Shown: in pieces, positions 1 through 8,444 of the stretch
How the letters are laid out: each line of letters opens with the position of its first letter
Position numbering within the stretch: the stretch's first letter is position 1
Assembly (NCBI GenBank): GCA_035366835.1
Contig: DAOSIS010000014.1
Span: 35,477 to 99,476 of the forward strand
Length of the DNA stretch: 64,000 nt
Direction: 5' to 3'
Origin: UBA6109 sp035366835
Lineage (GTDB): Bacteria; Desulfobacterota; Syntrophia; Syntrophales; UBA6109
Made by a program: the position numbers and the translations under genes
Notes under the pieces: generated by a model
What the model saw: the letters and a program-made list of their open reading frames with translations, nothing else
Database searches by the model: none
Told to the model about the DNA's origin: nothing

Positions 1-206
1 TGGCGGGCAACGACGAGGCCGTCGCCGCCGTTGTTCCCCGTTCCGCAGACGACGATGAAGCTGCCGCCCGCCAGGCCGATTTTCCGCGACAGGACCGCCG
101 CGGATGCCTGGCCTGCGTCTTCCATCAGGATTTCTTCCGCCACGCCCAGTTTTTCAATGGCGTGTCGGTCCATCGCCCGCATCTGCTCCACGGAAGCGAT
201 CTTCAT
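1..206 (-). CDS. NAD(P)H-hydrate epimerase (YjeF N-terminal domain), partial
   Basis: The reading frame on the minus strand starts with ATG at 206 and runs off the left edge of the window. The visible 68 residues begin MKIASVEQMRAMD and reach CGTGNNGGDG, the glycine/asparagine-rich nucleotide loop typical of YjeF_N proteins. The family epimerises hydrated, damaged NAD(P)H (R to S form); in many bacteria the same polypeptide continues into an ADP-dependent dehydratase (bifunctional Nnr). Only the N-terminus is visible, so single-domain and bifunctional forms cannot be told apart. It lies 125 bases downstream of the lyase gene ending at 331, on the same strand. Confidence 0.85.
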   Translation of the reverse strand, partial: MKIASVEQMRAMDRHAIEKLGVAEEILMEDAGQASAAVLSRKIGLAGGSFIVVCGTGNNGGDGLVVAR

Positions 207-330
207 GACGTTTGTACCTCCAGTTTTCGGTTCCCTTTCGGCATCCGCTCCCGGAAGGTCGATTTCGGCCGGATGTCCACGGCGGTCGGTTGACCTCAAA
301 TCCTGTCCGGAACGCCCCCGTCGGCGGCCG

Positions 331-1647
331 TCAGTCCTGCGATCGCTGCTCCCTCGTCCGGCGGACCACTTCAAGCGTCTTCTGCGGGGCGAGACCCACG
401 TACTCCGCCGGATCGAGGATCTCGTCCAGGCGCTCTTTGGAGAGATACCCGGCCACCCGCCGATCCGCAAAGAGCGCATCCTTCAGCGTGAGGTTGTCTT
501 TGGCCGCCTTCATCGTCGCCTCGTAGACAAGTTCGTGGGCGGTCTGCTTCCCCGCTTTCCTGCCGAGCTCGAACATAACCGCCTCGGAGAGGATCATGCC
601 GCGCGTCAGGTCGAGGTTCTGCCGCATCCGTTTCCGGTCGACGGTCGGATTCTTCGTGACCTTCTTCATCAAGGCCAGGATGTCGCCTGTGAGGAGACAC
701 TGCTCGCCGAGGGCGTCACGACCGATATACCAGCCGGCATCGCCGCGCTCGTGTTCGACCCACATCCCCTCCACCTGGATCATGGCGCAGTATTTGACCC
801 GCTTGCAGAGCCCCATGATCACCTCACAGGTGTGAGGGTTCCTCTTCTGGGGCATGGTGCTGCTCCCCACGGTGCCCTCGCTGATCGGCTCCTCCATTTC
901 GGCCACTTCCGTCCTCTGCAGCGTGTAGATCTCGCCGGCGATCTTCCCCATGGTTCCGGAGATCATCGCGATCAGGCAACCGAACTCCGCGTTGCGGTCG
1001 CGCGCCGAGGCCCAACAGATGTCGGGAGGATTGAGACCCAGTTTTTCCATGACCCGGGCCTCAATCTCGGTCCCTCGTTCGCCGAAGGACGCGTACGTTC
1101 CCACCGCGCCGGCCAGCATCCCGACAAACAGCCGTTTCCGTGATTCCTTCAGGCGCTCGATGTGGCGGCGGATCTCACTCACCCAGACGGCGACCTTGAA
1201 ACCCATCGTGATCGGAAGACCGTGCTGGCCATGGGTCCGTCCCGCCATGACCGTGTCCATCTCCCGCTCGGCAATCTCGATCAGGTTGCCCTCGATCTCC
1301 CGAAGAAGGCCGTAGATGATGTCGTGGGCCGCCTTGATGGCGATCTGGTCTCCGGTGTCGATGATATCCTGAGTCGTCGGTCCGTAGTGGAGGTATTCGC
1401 CCCATTTGCCGCTGCAGGCTTTCTGAAAGGTGCGCACCATCGAAACGACGGCGTGGTCGGTCAGCGCGAACTGTTTCTTCATGTAGTCCAGGTCGAGACA
1501 ACCAACGTGCGCCTTGGAAGAAATCTCCCTCGCCGCATCCTGGGGAATGATCCCCATCTCGGCCTCCACCTCAGCCAGAGCCTTCTCGATATCCAGCCAC
1601 CGTTGCAACTTTGCCTTCTCGTTGAAAATGTCGGACATGACCGTCAT
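331..1647 (-). CDS. adenylosuccinate lyase / fumarase-superfamily lyase
   Basis: A 438-residue member of the fumarase/aspartase superfamily. The three conserved regions are visible: HYGPTTQD near residues 87-94, RTHGQH at 137-142 with the catalytic-type histidine, and the signature loop GSSTMPQKRNP at 261-271 that carries the catalytic serine. In purine synthesis adenylosuccinate lyase (PurB) releases fumarate from SAICAR and adenylosuccinate. The loop reads STMPQKRNP rather than the usual SAMPHKRNP of PurB, so the related 3-carboxymuconate cycloisomerase-like branch of the superfamily is possible. Length and motifs are intact. The next gene on this strand is the YjeF epimerase. Superfamily assignment is secure; the exact substrate is inferred. 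Confidence 0.85.
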   Translation of the reverse strand: MTVMSDIFNEKAKLQRWLDIEKALAEVEAEMGIIPQDAAREISSKAHVGCLDLDYMKKQFALTDHAVVSMVRTFQKACSGKWGEYLHYGPTTQDIIDTGDQIAIKAAHDIIYGLLREIEGNLIEIAEREMDTVMAGRTHGQHGLPITMGFKVAVWVSEIRRHIERLKESRKRLFVGMLAGAVGTYASFGERGTEIEARVMEKLGLNPPDICWASARDRNAEFGCLIAMISGTMGKIAGEIYTLQRTEVAEMEEPISEGTVGSSTMPQKRNPHTCEVIMGLCKRVKYCAMIQVEGMWVEHERGDAGWYIGRDALGEQCLLTGDILALMKKVTKNPTVDRKRMRQNLDLTRGMILSEAVMFELGRKAGKQTAHELVYEATMKAAKDNLTLKDALFADRRVAGYLSKERLDEILDPAEYVGLAPQKTLEVVRRTREQRSQD

Positions 1648-1704
1648 AAGCGCTTACCCCTCCGAATTCCGTTCATGTTGTTCCTGTGTCCGTCCCCTCT
1701 CTCC

Positions 1705-2652
1705 TCAGGAGATCTTCATCTTCGACAGAAGCCTCCTTGCCAGGTGCGATACCTTGCTCCCGATCGGCAGTGCCCGGTGAATTTCCTTCAGGGCCTCCTG
1801 GGCCGCAATCTCGCCCTCGCGGATCAGGTCACCCGCCCGGCCGAAGTCCATCCAGTGGAGATCGCCGACGCGGGGCCGGATGATGACATCGGCTTCCCGC
1901 AATTCGGCCGCCTCCAGCTTGTCCGCCGTGATTTCCCCCGCCCGGTAGATGATCTCCGGGGCCGTGTCCAGGTCACCCGCCGCGCCGATGCTCCGGTCGA
2001 CGACGACGGCGATCACCACGTCCGCGCCCGCCTCCCTCGCCGCCTGGACCGGCACGAGGCTCGTCACGCCCCCGTCGGTCAGCAGCCAGTCACCGTGCCG
2101 GATCGGCTCCATCGCGCCGGGCACGGCGCAGCTGGCCATGACGGCCTTCCGCATGGATCCTTCCCGGAAGGCGATCCTCTGGCCCGAAAGAAGATCCGTC
2201 GCGACGGCCACGAAGGGAATGCGCGCCTCCTCGATGCGGATATCGGCGATGAAGTAGTCGACGAGGGACTGGAGGTCCTCAGCCGGCAGGATCGCCGGAT
2301 GGAAGAAGGCCCGCACTTGATAAAAACGGCTCTTGACGAAATGGACGATTTTCTCGACGCGGTTCTTCTTCACGGGATTGACCGCCATGCCGAGGGACTT
2401 CAGCGTGGAGCCGTTGAAAGCGGGGCTGCTGATGTAGGTTTCGATCCGTCGCTGGATCTCGCGGGAATCGAGGCCGCTCGCATAGGCCCCTCCGATGAGG
2501 GCGCCGGCGCTCGTGCCCGCGATGAGGTCGATCCGGATGTCCTCCTGTTCGAGGATCTTGAGGACCCCGACGTGCGAAAACCCGCGCACGCCGCCGCCGC
2601 CCAGCGCCAGTCCCACTCGTTTGCCTTTCCAGAAATTCGCGATACCGGCCAT
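1705..2652 (-). CDS. patatin-like phospholipase (RssA/NTE family)
   Basis: A single-domain patatin of about 315 residues if translation starts at ATG 2652 (MAGIANFW). An in-frame upstream start at 2757 would add 35 low-quality residues, so the inner start is preferred. The family's catalytic dyad is visible: oxyanion loop GGGGVRG, nucleophile elbow GTSAG, and the DGG motif with the catalytic aspartate. Patatins hydrolyse acyl chains from phospholipids; RssA-like members are cytosolic or peripherally membrane-bound and their physiological substrates are generally unknown. It sits 57 bases from the lyase gene on the same strand, so co-transcription is possible. Biochemical class is well supported; the substrate is not. 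Confidence 0.88.
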   Translation of the reverse strand: MAGIANFWKGKRVGLALGGGGVRGFSHVGVLKILEQEDIRIDLIAGTSAGALIGGAYASGLDSREIQRRIETYISSPAFNGSTLKSLGMAVNPVKKNRVEKIVHFVKSRFYQVRAFFHPAILPAEDLQSLVDYFIADIRIEEARIPFVAVATDLLSGQRIAFREGSMRKAVMASCAVPGAMEPIRHGDWLLTDGGVTSLVPVQAAREAGADVVIAVVVDRSIGAAGDLDTAPEIIYRAGEITADKLEAAELREADVIIRPRVGDLHWMDFGRAGDLIREGEIAAQEALKEIHRALPIGSKVSHLARRLLSKMKIS

Positions 2653-2891
2653 TCTTTCCCGCTTTCCGATGAACGGGTGGGCCGGGATCCACCCGCCCCC
2701 TGTCAATCTTCTGCTTTTCCCGGCTTTGAAGAAGCGCTCCGCCCCGGGCGGTCCCAAAAAGGAAAAGAGGGGGTTCCCGATTCATATCCCAGGCTGTGGG
2801 AGAAAGCAATCGCCCCTCAACAGGCCTTTGATCGTTGCATGGAATCCTGGTAGAAGAGAGGCGTGAAAAAAACGGATACAGGAGGAAGACG

Positions 2892-3221
2892 ATGTTGCTC
2901 CGCCATTCCGAAGCCCTGCCCGTCGAGGTCGTGCCCGGACTCGTTCGCCGGACGCTGGCCGAGGGCAAGGCCATGATGATCTGCGAATTTTCGCTGGACG
3001 AGGGCGTCAAGATCCCCATGCACAGCCATCCCCACGAACAGGTTGGGTATGTCGTGTCCGGTTCGATCCGGATGACGATCGGGGAGAGCACGTTCGAGAT
3101 GAACCCGGGCGACAGCTACTTCGCCCGTGCCGGCGTCCCGCACGGCGTCGTCGTGCTCCATCGGGCCGTCGTCGTCGACACCTTCAGTCCGCCGCGGGAG
3201 GATTACCGGGTCCCGCGTTGA
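2892..3221 (+). CDS. small cupin-fold protein
   Basis: A 109-residue single-domain cupin. The start ATG at 2892 is chosen because a strong AGGAGG ribosome-binding site lies at 2880-2885; the longer frame from 2835 has no such site. Cupin motif 1 is seen as HSHPHEQVGYVVSG, giving two histidines and a glutamate as metal ligands; motif 2 is GDSYFARAGVPHG with the last histidine. Such stand-alone cupins bind a metal and act as small isomerases, dioxygenases or sensors. Nothing here fixes the substrate. It is divergent from the patatin gene and is followed closely by a DUF2784 gene. Confidence 0.85.
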   Translation: MLLRHSEALPVEVVPGLVRRTLAEGKAMMICEFSLDEGVKIPMHSHPHEQVGYVVSGSIRMTIGESTFEMNPGDSYFARAGVPHGVVVLHRAVVVDTFSPPREDYRVPR

Positions 3222-3274
3222 TATCCACAGGACCGGGAAACGCGGCGCGGGCCTCCGGAGGGGCGTGTCCGACG

Positions 3275-3646
3275 ATGCCGTACCGTCTTCTTGCCGAACT
3301 CGTATTCCTCGTCCATTTCGCCTTCATTGTCTTCGTCGTTGCAGGCGGGTTCGCCGTCCTGCGCCGGCCGAAGCTCGCGTGGCTTCATCTCCCGGCCGCA
3401 CTGTGGGGCGCCCTGATCGAATTCTTCGGCTGGACCTGCCCGCTGACGCCTCTGGAGGTTTTTCTGCTGCGGAGCGCCGGCGACGCAGGCTACGCGGGGG
3501 GATTTCTCGAGCACTACCTCTCCCCCGTGATCTACCCGGAGGGCCTCACGCCGGCCGTGCAGGTCCTGCTGGGGTCGGCCGTCATCGCCGTCAACGTGGC
3601 GGTGTACGCACGGCTCTGGCGGCGCCATCGCGGCGTCAATCCATGA
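3275..3646 (+). CDS. DUF2784 membrane protein
   Basis: A 123-residue protein starting at ATG 3275, preceded by a GGAGGGG stretch about 12 bases upstream. It contains about three hydrophobic segments (LAELVFLVHFAFIVFVVAGG, a central LPAALWGALIEFFGW, and a C-terminal VLLGSAVIAVNVAVYA). The motif WTCPLTPLE with later YPEG is the hallmark of DUF2784, a family of small inner-membrane proteins without a known function. It follows the cupin by 53 bases on the same strand and may share its transcript. Confidence 0.8.
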   Translation: MPYRLLAELVFLVHFAFIVFVVAGGFAVLRRPKLAWLHLPAALWGALIEFFGWTCPLTPLEVFLLRSAGDAGYAGGFLEHYLSPVIYPEGLTPAVQVLLGSAVIAVNVAVYARLWRRHRGVNP

Positions 3647-3930
3647 GCGCACCGCTTCGAGGATCTCGCCCGTAATGAAGGAGGAGGAGGCGAGGAAGAG
3701 GACGGCCTCCGCCGCAAAGGGAAAGACGACAGCCCAGATGCTGTGCCAGACGGTCCTGCCACTTCCCGAACGGTGTGCAGACCCTTCCGGCCCGGTTCGA
3801 AACTTTTTCTCTTTGCATCATACGAAACGGCGAGCATGTAGACGACGGTCAGCGCAATCCCCGGCATCAGGCCGTCGCGAGGGAGACGCCCCGGCGGTTC
3901 TGCCGGGCGTGGGGATGAGGGGAGGGCCCG
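3647..3930. other. intergenic, no supported gene
   Basis: This 284-base stretch separates two convergent genes. Open frames run through it on both strands, but none has a plausible ribosome-binding site or a recognisable domain. A short hydrophobic stretch can be read on the minus strand near 3660-3740 without a start, which may be a gene remnant or chance. Confidence 0.4.
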
Positions 3931-4275
3931 CTATTTGGTGCGGCCGTCGATCACCATGTTCTGGAGCATTCTCCAGGCCTTGTCGGCCTTTTCCTTTTCT
4001 TCGCGATCCTTGTCCTGGGGCGTGCCGCGTCCCGTCGAGTAGATGATGATGGTGTCGCCCCGGCCGTCCTTGATCTCCTTGCGGCCGAGCGTGTCATAGG
4101 GGTTCGCCTGCTGCGCTTCTCGTTCCTGCTGGATCATGAGACGGATCGTCTCCTCGCCGACCCCTGCCTTCTTCAGCGCGATCACCTGCTCCGGACTCAG
4201 TGCGGCAGACTGAGAAGGAAGAACCGCGAGGAGAAGAATCGCCAACGCCGCTATCGTGCAACGGAGTCTTGTCAT
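3931..4275 (-). CDS. secreted hypothetical protein
   Basis: A 114-residue protein starting at ATG 4275 with the ribosome-binding sequence AGGAGA about six bases upstream. Residues 1-26 form a signal peptide (basic MTRLR followed by IAALAILLLAVLP and an SQSAA cleavage region). The mature part begins LSPEQVIALKKAGVG, a short helical motif seen at the start of many deltaproteobacterial periplasmic proteins of unknown role, followed by a charged, lysine/glutamate-rich helix. It is probably periplasmic; no function can be assigned. It lies about 118 bases downstream of the large thioredoxin-fold gene on the same strand. Confidence 0.7.
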   Translation of the reverse strand: MTRLRCTIAALAILLLAVLPSQSAALSPEQVIALKKAGVGEETIRLMIQQEREAQQANPYDTLGRKEIKDGRGDTIIIYSTGRGTPQDKDREEKEKADKAWRMLQNMVIDGRTK

Positions 4276-4392
4276 GCCCTGTCTCCTTTCCGGCAACCTA
4301 TGCACCCGTCATCGGTTTCTTCATGCCGCTTCTTTAGGACCACGGATCGCTGCTTCGCGTGCGCACCGCCAGGGGTTCCGGCGGCTGCCCGT

Positions 4393-6501
4393 CTAGTCCG
4401 CCGACAGAAGCCCCGCCTCGCGGAGGCGGTCGCGCAGGCCGCCGATGCCCACGGCCGGCTCCTGGCAGGCAAAGCCGCTGCAGACATAGGCCGTCGCGCG
4501 ACCGCGGAGGGGCGTCATGCCGGCGGTGAACGGGGCGATCTCCGCCAGAACCTCTCCGTCCGGCGGACGCAGAAGAACGACGGCATGGGGAAGATAGAGC
4601 CGCCCGAACTCCGCGATCATCTCCTGCGTGTCCGCAGCGGCGGGATCGCCGGCGATCACGACCTCGAAGGGCGGTGCGAGGAGAAAATCGACCGCGACCA
4701 GGAAGAAGGCGTGGGAGGAGGGCGCCCGGCCGGCCGGACCGCTCAGGACACGGGCCGCCTTCAGCGCCGTCTCTTCGAGCCGGGCGTCCCCCGTCATCCT
4801 GCCGAGGCGAAGGAGATTCAGGACGGCGACGGCGTTCCCCGAGGGAATCGCGCCGTCGTACAGTTCCTTCCTGCGGACGAGGAGATCGGCCGCATCGGCG
4901 GGCGCGAAGAAGAAACCGCCCTCCCCGTCCCCGAAAAGAGCGGAGAGTTCGTTCTGAAGCCCGAGCGCCGCTTTCAGATGACGGACATCGAAGCCCGCGC
5001 CCCAGAGTTCCAGGAGCCCCCAGGCCAGGAAGGCGTAATCGTCGAGATTGCCAGCAAAGTCCGCTTCGCCCTTCCGCCAGCGGTGGAGGAGGCGGCCGTC
5101 GGGCCTGCGCATCTTCGCCAGGACGAAGTCGGCGGCCTTCCCGGCGGCCTCCAGGAAGGACCGGTCGCCGAGGATCTGCGCGCCGCGCGCGAGGGCCGCG
5201 ATCATCAGGCCGTTCCAATCCGCGAGGATCTTGTCGTCCTTCAGCGGCGGGACGCGCTTCCTCCGGGCTTCGAAGAGGACTGCCCGCGCCCGCTCCCATC
5301 TCTCCTCCGCTTCACCGGGCGGGATCTGCATCGCTTCGGCGGCGTCCTCAAAGGGTTCGGCAAGATGCAGGATGTTCGCCCCGCGTCTTTCACCCGTCGC
5401 CTCCTCGGCGAAGTTCCCTTCGGGCCGGACCCCGAAGAGACGGGAGACGAACTCTCCGTCGTCCTTCCCGAGCACCTTCACGGTCTCGTCCGCGCTCCAG
5501 AGATAGAACTTCCCCTCTTCGCCCTCGCTGTCCGCATCTTCGGCGGAGCAGAACGCCCCCTCCGGCGAGGTCATGTCCCTGAGCACGTACGTGAAGATCT
5601 CCCGCGCCGTCCGCGCATAGAGCGGTTCGCCCGTCGACTGGAAGGCCTCCAGGTACGCCATCGCCAGGAGGGCCTGGTCGTAGAGCATCTTCTCGAAATG
5701 GGGGACGAGCCAATGCTCGTCGGTGCTGTAGCGGTGAAACCCGAAGCCGACGTGGTCGTAGATGCCGCCCATGCGCATCGCTTTGAGCGTCCTTTCGGCC
5801 ATCGTCGCGGCCCGGTAATCTTTCTTCCGGCGGGCGTAGCGCAGGAGAAAAAGGAGCTGGTGGGGCACGGGGAACTTCGGCCTTGCGCCGAAGCCGCCGT
5901 TCTCGGGATCGAAAGAGGCCTCCATGTCGGCCTTGGCCTCGTCCAGGAGTTCGGCGGAGACTTCGCCCGTTTCTCCGGATCGCGCGGCGTCCCGCAGGGC
6001 CTGTGAAATCTGACCGGCCGCCGCGACGAGGTCGGCCCGGCGCGTTCTCCACATCTCCCGGACGCGGGGGATGAGATCCATCATCCCGATCCTGCCGGCC
6101 CGGCTCGTCCTGGGGTAGTAGGTGCCGGCGAAGAAGGGGGTGCGGTCGGGCGTCAGGATCGCGGTAAGGGGCCAGCCTCCGGCGCCGGTCAGCATCTGGC
6201 AGGCCGTCATGTAGATGTGGTCGATATCGGGCCTCTCCTCGCGGTCCACCTTGACGTTGACGAAGGCCTCGTTGAGGAGCGCCGCAACCTCTTCGTCCTC
6301 GAAGGATTCATGGGCCATGACGTGGCACCAGTGGCAGGAGGAGTAGCCGATGGAGAGGAAGACCGGCTTGTCTTCGCGACGGGCCTTTGCGAACGCCTCC
6401 TCTCCCCAGGGATACCAGTCCACCGGATTCCCTGCATGCTGGAGGAGATAAGGGCTTTTTTCCGCCGCGAGGCGGTTGGCGGGACGTGCGGATTTCTTCA
6501 T
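4393..6501 (-). CDS. thioredoxin-domain protein YyaL (DUF255 / SPATA20 family)
   Basis: A full-length 702-residue member of the YyaL/SPATA20 family. The N-terminal thioredoxin-fold domain (about residues 10-170) has the conserved opening [17 protein letters not shown] and the redox motif CHWCH at residues 56-60. The remaining 500 residues form the (alpha/alpha)6 six-hairpin barrel related to glycosidases and N-acylglucosamine epimerases. The family is widespread, cytosolic and of unsettled function; disulfide or thiol chemistry linked to sugar metabolism has been proposed. The neighbouring genes on this strand encode sugar-phosphate enzymes, but a 145-base intergenic repeat separates them, so there is no clear operon. 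Confidence 0.92.
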   Translation of the reverse strand: MKKSARPANRLAAEKSPYLLQHAGNPVDWYPWGEEAFAKARREDKPVFLSIGYSSCHWCHVMAHESFEDEEVAALLNEAFVNVKVDREERPDIDHIYMTACQMLTGAGGWPLTAILTPDRTPFFAGTYYPRTSRAGRIGMMDLIPRVREMWRTRRADLVAAAGQISQALRDAARSGETGEVSAELLDEAKADMEASFDPENGGFGARPKFPVPHQLLFLLRYARRKKDYRAATMAERTLKAMRMGGIYDHVGFGFHRYSTDEHWLVPHFEKMLYDQALLAMAYLEAFQSTGEPLYARTAREIFTYVLRDMTSPEGAFCSAEDADSEGEEGKFYLWSADETVKVLGKDDGEFVSRLFGVRPEGNFAEEATGERRGANILHLAEPFEDAAEAMQIPPGEAEERWERARAVLFEARRKRVPPLKDDKILADWNGLMIAALARGAQILGDRSFLEAAGKAADFVLAKMRRPDGRLLHRWRKGEADFAGNLDDYAFLAWGLLELWGAGFDVRHLKAALGLQNELSALFGDGEGGFFFAPADAADLLVRRKELYDGAIPSGNAVAVLNLLRLGRMTGDARLEETALKAARVLSGPAGRAPSSHAFFLVAVDFLLAPPFEVVIAGDPAAADTQEMIAEFGRLYLPHAVVLLRPPDGEVLAEIAPFTAGMTPLRGRATAYVCSGFACQEPAVGIGGLRDRLREAGLLSAD

Positions 6502-6544
6502 CGGGCTCCTGATCCCCCTGTTGCCGAAAAAGTCGTTCGGAATA

Positions 6545-6690
6545 GGCTGTTTAAAAGCTTGTCCCGTACTTGATACGGGATGCCTGGATGCAAGGCCCCG
6601 AAGTCCCGAGCCGCGAGTCGTACCGGAGGTACGTCGAACGGCGAGGGACGAGGGAAACGCCGCAGACGGGCGTTTTTCAACAGCCGTCTA
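6545..6690. repeat. dispersed intergenic repeat, copy 1 (GGATGCAAGGC / ACGCCGCAGA type)
   Basis: This stretch lies between yyaL and pgi. It begins GGCTGTTTAAAAGC and ends GGCGTTTTTCAACAGCC, which are near-complementary, and it contains the blocks GGATGCAAGGC, CGAGGGA and AACGCCGCAGACGGGC. The same blocks recur at 51373-51508 and in part at 53954-54006. It has the character of a non-coding palindromic element family common in deltaproteobacterial spacers. No open frame fits. Confidence 0.7.
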
Positions 6691-8382
6691 CAGCCCAGCG
6701 GCGATTTCCCGGATGGCGCCCGGCGGATCGCCGCCCAGGTGAAAGCGCAGGACGGGCCGCCCCGCCGCGGCCAGCGCCCTCCGGTCGCCGAGGGCCTGCG
6801 CGGTTTTCAGAATGCCGAACGTCACGGCCGAGGCCGCCGCCCCCAGTTCGTCCGGGATCGGGGCGTCGCGGGCGTCGTCTGCCGTGAACTGGACAAAGAG
6901 GCCCCTGCCGCCGTCGCCCTTGTGGAGCTGTCCCGTCGAGTGGAGGAAGCGCGGCCCGTACCCCGACGTTGCGGCGATGCGGCGCCGGTCGCGGATGCGC
7001 GCCCGCAGGGCCGCCAGCGCCTCGTCGACGGCGGCCGATGGTTGGACATACGCCATGATCGCCGCGTAGGAACCGGCGACGGCCTGATCCAGGAACGCGG
7101 CAAGCGCCGCCCCCGGAGAAGTCGCCCCTGAGGCGCCGAAGAGCCGGATCGGGCCGAAAGCCGCATCCGCCTTCTCGGGCGGAAAGGCGCCTTCCTTCCC
7201 GTAAACCGCCATCATCTCCCGCGCCGCCTTCTTGGCCGCCTCCACGTTCGGCTGGTCGAAGGGGTTCACGGAGAGGACGCGGCAGGCGACGGCCGTCGCA
7301 ATCTCCCAAAGGAAATACTGGGCGCCGAGGTCGAACCGGTCCTTCAGGGCGATCTCGATCACCGGGTGCCCCGCCTGCGCCAGGGAGTCCGCGCGCGATT
7401 TTTCGTACGCCCCTCCGAGGCCGACGAAGACGAAGAGCCTGTCGCCGCCGTACGCGTCCGGGGGGGCGGGTTTCTCGCCGACCACGGGGAGGATCCCTTT
7501 TCCTTCCTTGCCCGTGCTCTCGGCGATCAGCTGCTCGACCCAGTCGCCGAAGCTGGCGATCTCCGGAGAGAGGTGGAACGTGACCTTGTCGCGGCCGATG
7601 CCGGCAAGCGCACCCAGGATCGCACCGAGGGATGCGCCGGACAGTCCTTCCGGGACGGCGGCTCCGCACCTTTCCGCAGCTGCGGCATCCCTCGCCCGCG
7701 CGAGGATCGCGTCGATGTCGACGCCCAGGAGAGCGGCGGGAACGAGGCCGAAATAGGAAAGTGCCGAATACCGCCCGCCGATGTCGGGATCGTTGAGAAA
7801 GGCCGCACGGAAGCGGCGCTCCGCCGCGATCCGGGCGATGGCGCTGCCGGGATCGGTGATGGCGGCGAAATGCCGGCCCGCCGCTTCCCCGCCCAGCCGC
7901 TTGCAGGCGAGGCCGTAGAAATACTTCAGGAAGGAGAAAGTCTCGACGGTGCCGCCGGACTTCGTGGAGACGATGTAGAGCGTCCGTTCCGGATCGAGCC
8001 CCTCGGCGAAGGAAAGGACCGCGCCGGGGTCGGTGCTGTCGAGGACATGGAGGTCGAGGAAGCCTTTCCCCACCCCGAAGACCCTGCGGAAGACCTCGGG
8101 CGCGAGGCTGGAACCGCCCATGCCCAGGAGAAGGCAATCCGTGAAACGCTCTTCCTTCAGACCTTCCGCGAAGGAACGGATCGCCGGGACATTCCCCGCC
8201 ATGGCTTCCGGAGAGTCCAACCAGCCCAGCCGGTTGGCGATTTCCGCCGGTTCGGGTTTCCAGACGGTGAAATCCCTTTGCCAGATGCGCTCCGTGACGC
8301 GTTCCGCCCGCAGCCGCGCGGAGGCCTCATCCGCCGCGGCCCGGCAGGCCCCGAGCCTCGCCGATCCGACCATGCCCGCCAT
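6688..8382 (-). CDS. pgi: glucose-6-phosphate isomerase (TAL-PGI-type isomerase domain)
   Basis: A 564-residue protein starting at ATG 8382, fixed by the ribosome-binding site GGAGGTG nine bases upstream. A much longer open frame continues into the transketolase gene but is a shadow there. SIS-type features of phosphoglucose isomerase are visible: GMGGSSLAPE, STKSGGT (the sugar-phosphate-binding serine/threonine loop), and C-terminal LHKGDGG. The start region (WKPEPAEIANRLGW) resembles the isomerase half of fused transaldolase/glucose-6-phosphate isomerase proteins; here no transaldolase half is present. The enzyme interconverts glucose-6-phosphate and fructose-6-phosphate. It follows tkt by 62 bases, a likely two-gene pentose/hexose-phosphate operon. 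Confidence 0.9.
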   Translation of the reverse strand: MAGMVGSARLGACRAAADEASARLRAERVTERIWQRDFTVWKPEPAEIANRLGWLDSPEAMAGNVPAIRSFAEGLKEERFTDCLLLGMGGSSLAPEVFRRVFGVGKGFLDLHVLDSTDPGAVLSFAEGLDPERTLYIVSTKSGGTVETFSFLKYFYGLACKRLGGEAAGRHFAAITDPGSAIARIAAERRFRAAFLNDPDIGGRYSALSYFGLVPAALLGVDIDAILARARDAAAAERCGAAVPEGLSGASLGAILGALAGIGRDKVTFHLSPEIASFGDWVEQLIAESTGKEGKGILPVVGEKPAPPDAYGGDRLFVFVGLGGAYEKSRADSLAQAGHPVIEIALKDRFDLGAQYFLWEIATAVACRVLSVNPFDQPNVEAAKKAAREMMAVYGKEGAFPPEKADAAFGPIRLFGASGATSPGAALAAFLDQAVAGSYAAIMAYVQPSAAVDEALAALRARIRDRRRIAATSGYGPRFLHSTGQLHKGDGGRGLFVQFTADDARDAPIPDELGAAASAVTFGILKTAQALGDRRALAAAGRPVLRFHLGGDPPGAIREIAAGL

Positions 8383-8444
8383 CGTCGCACCTCCTGTCTG
8401 CAATCGAGAGAAAACGCCGTCCCGCCGCCGCCCCCGACGGGAAT

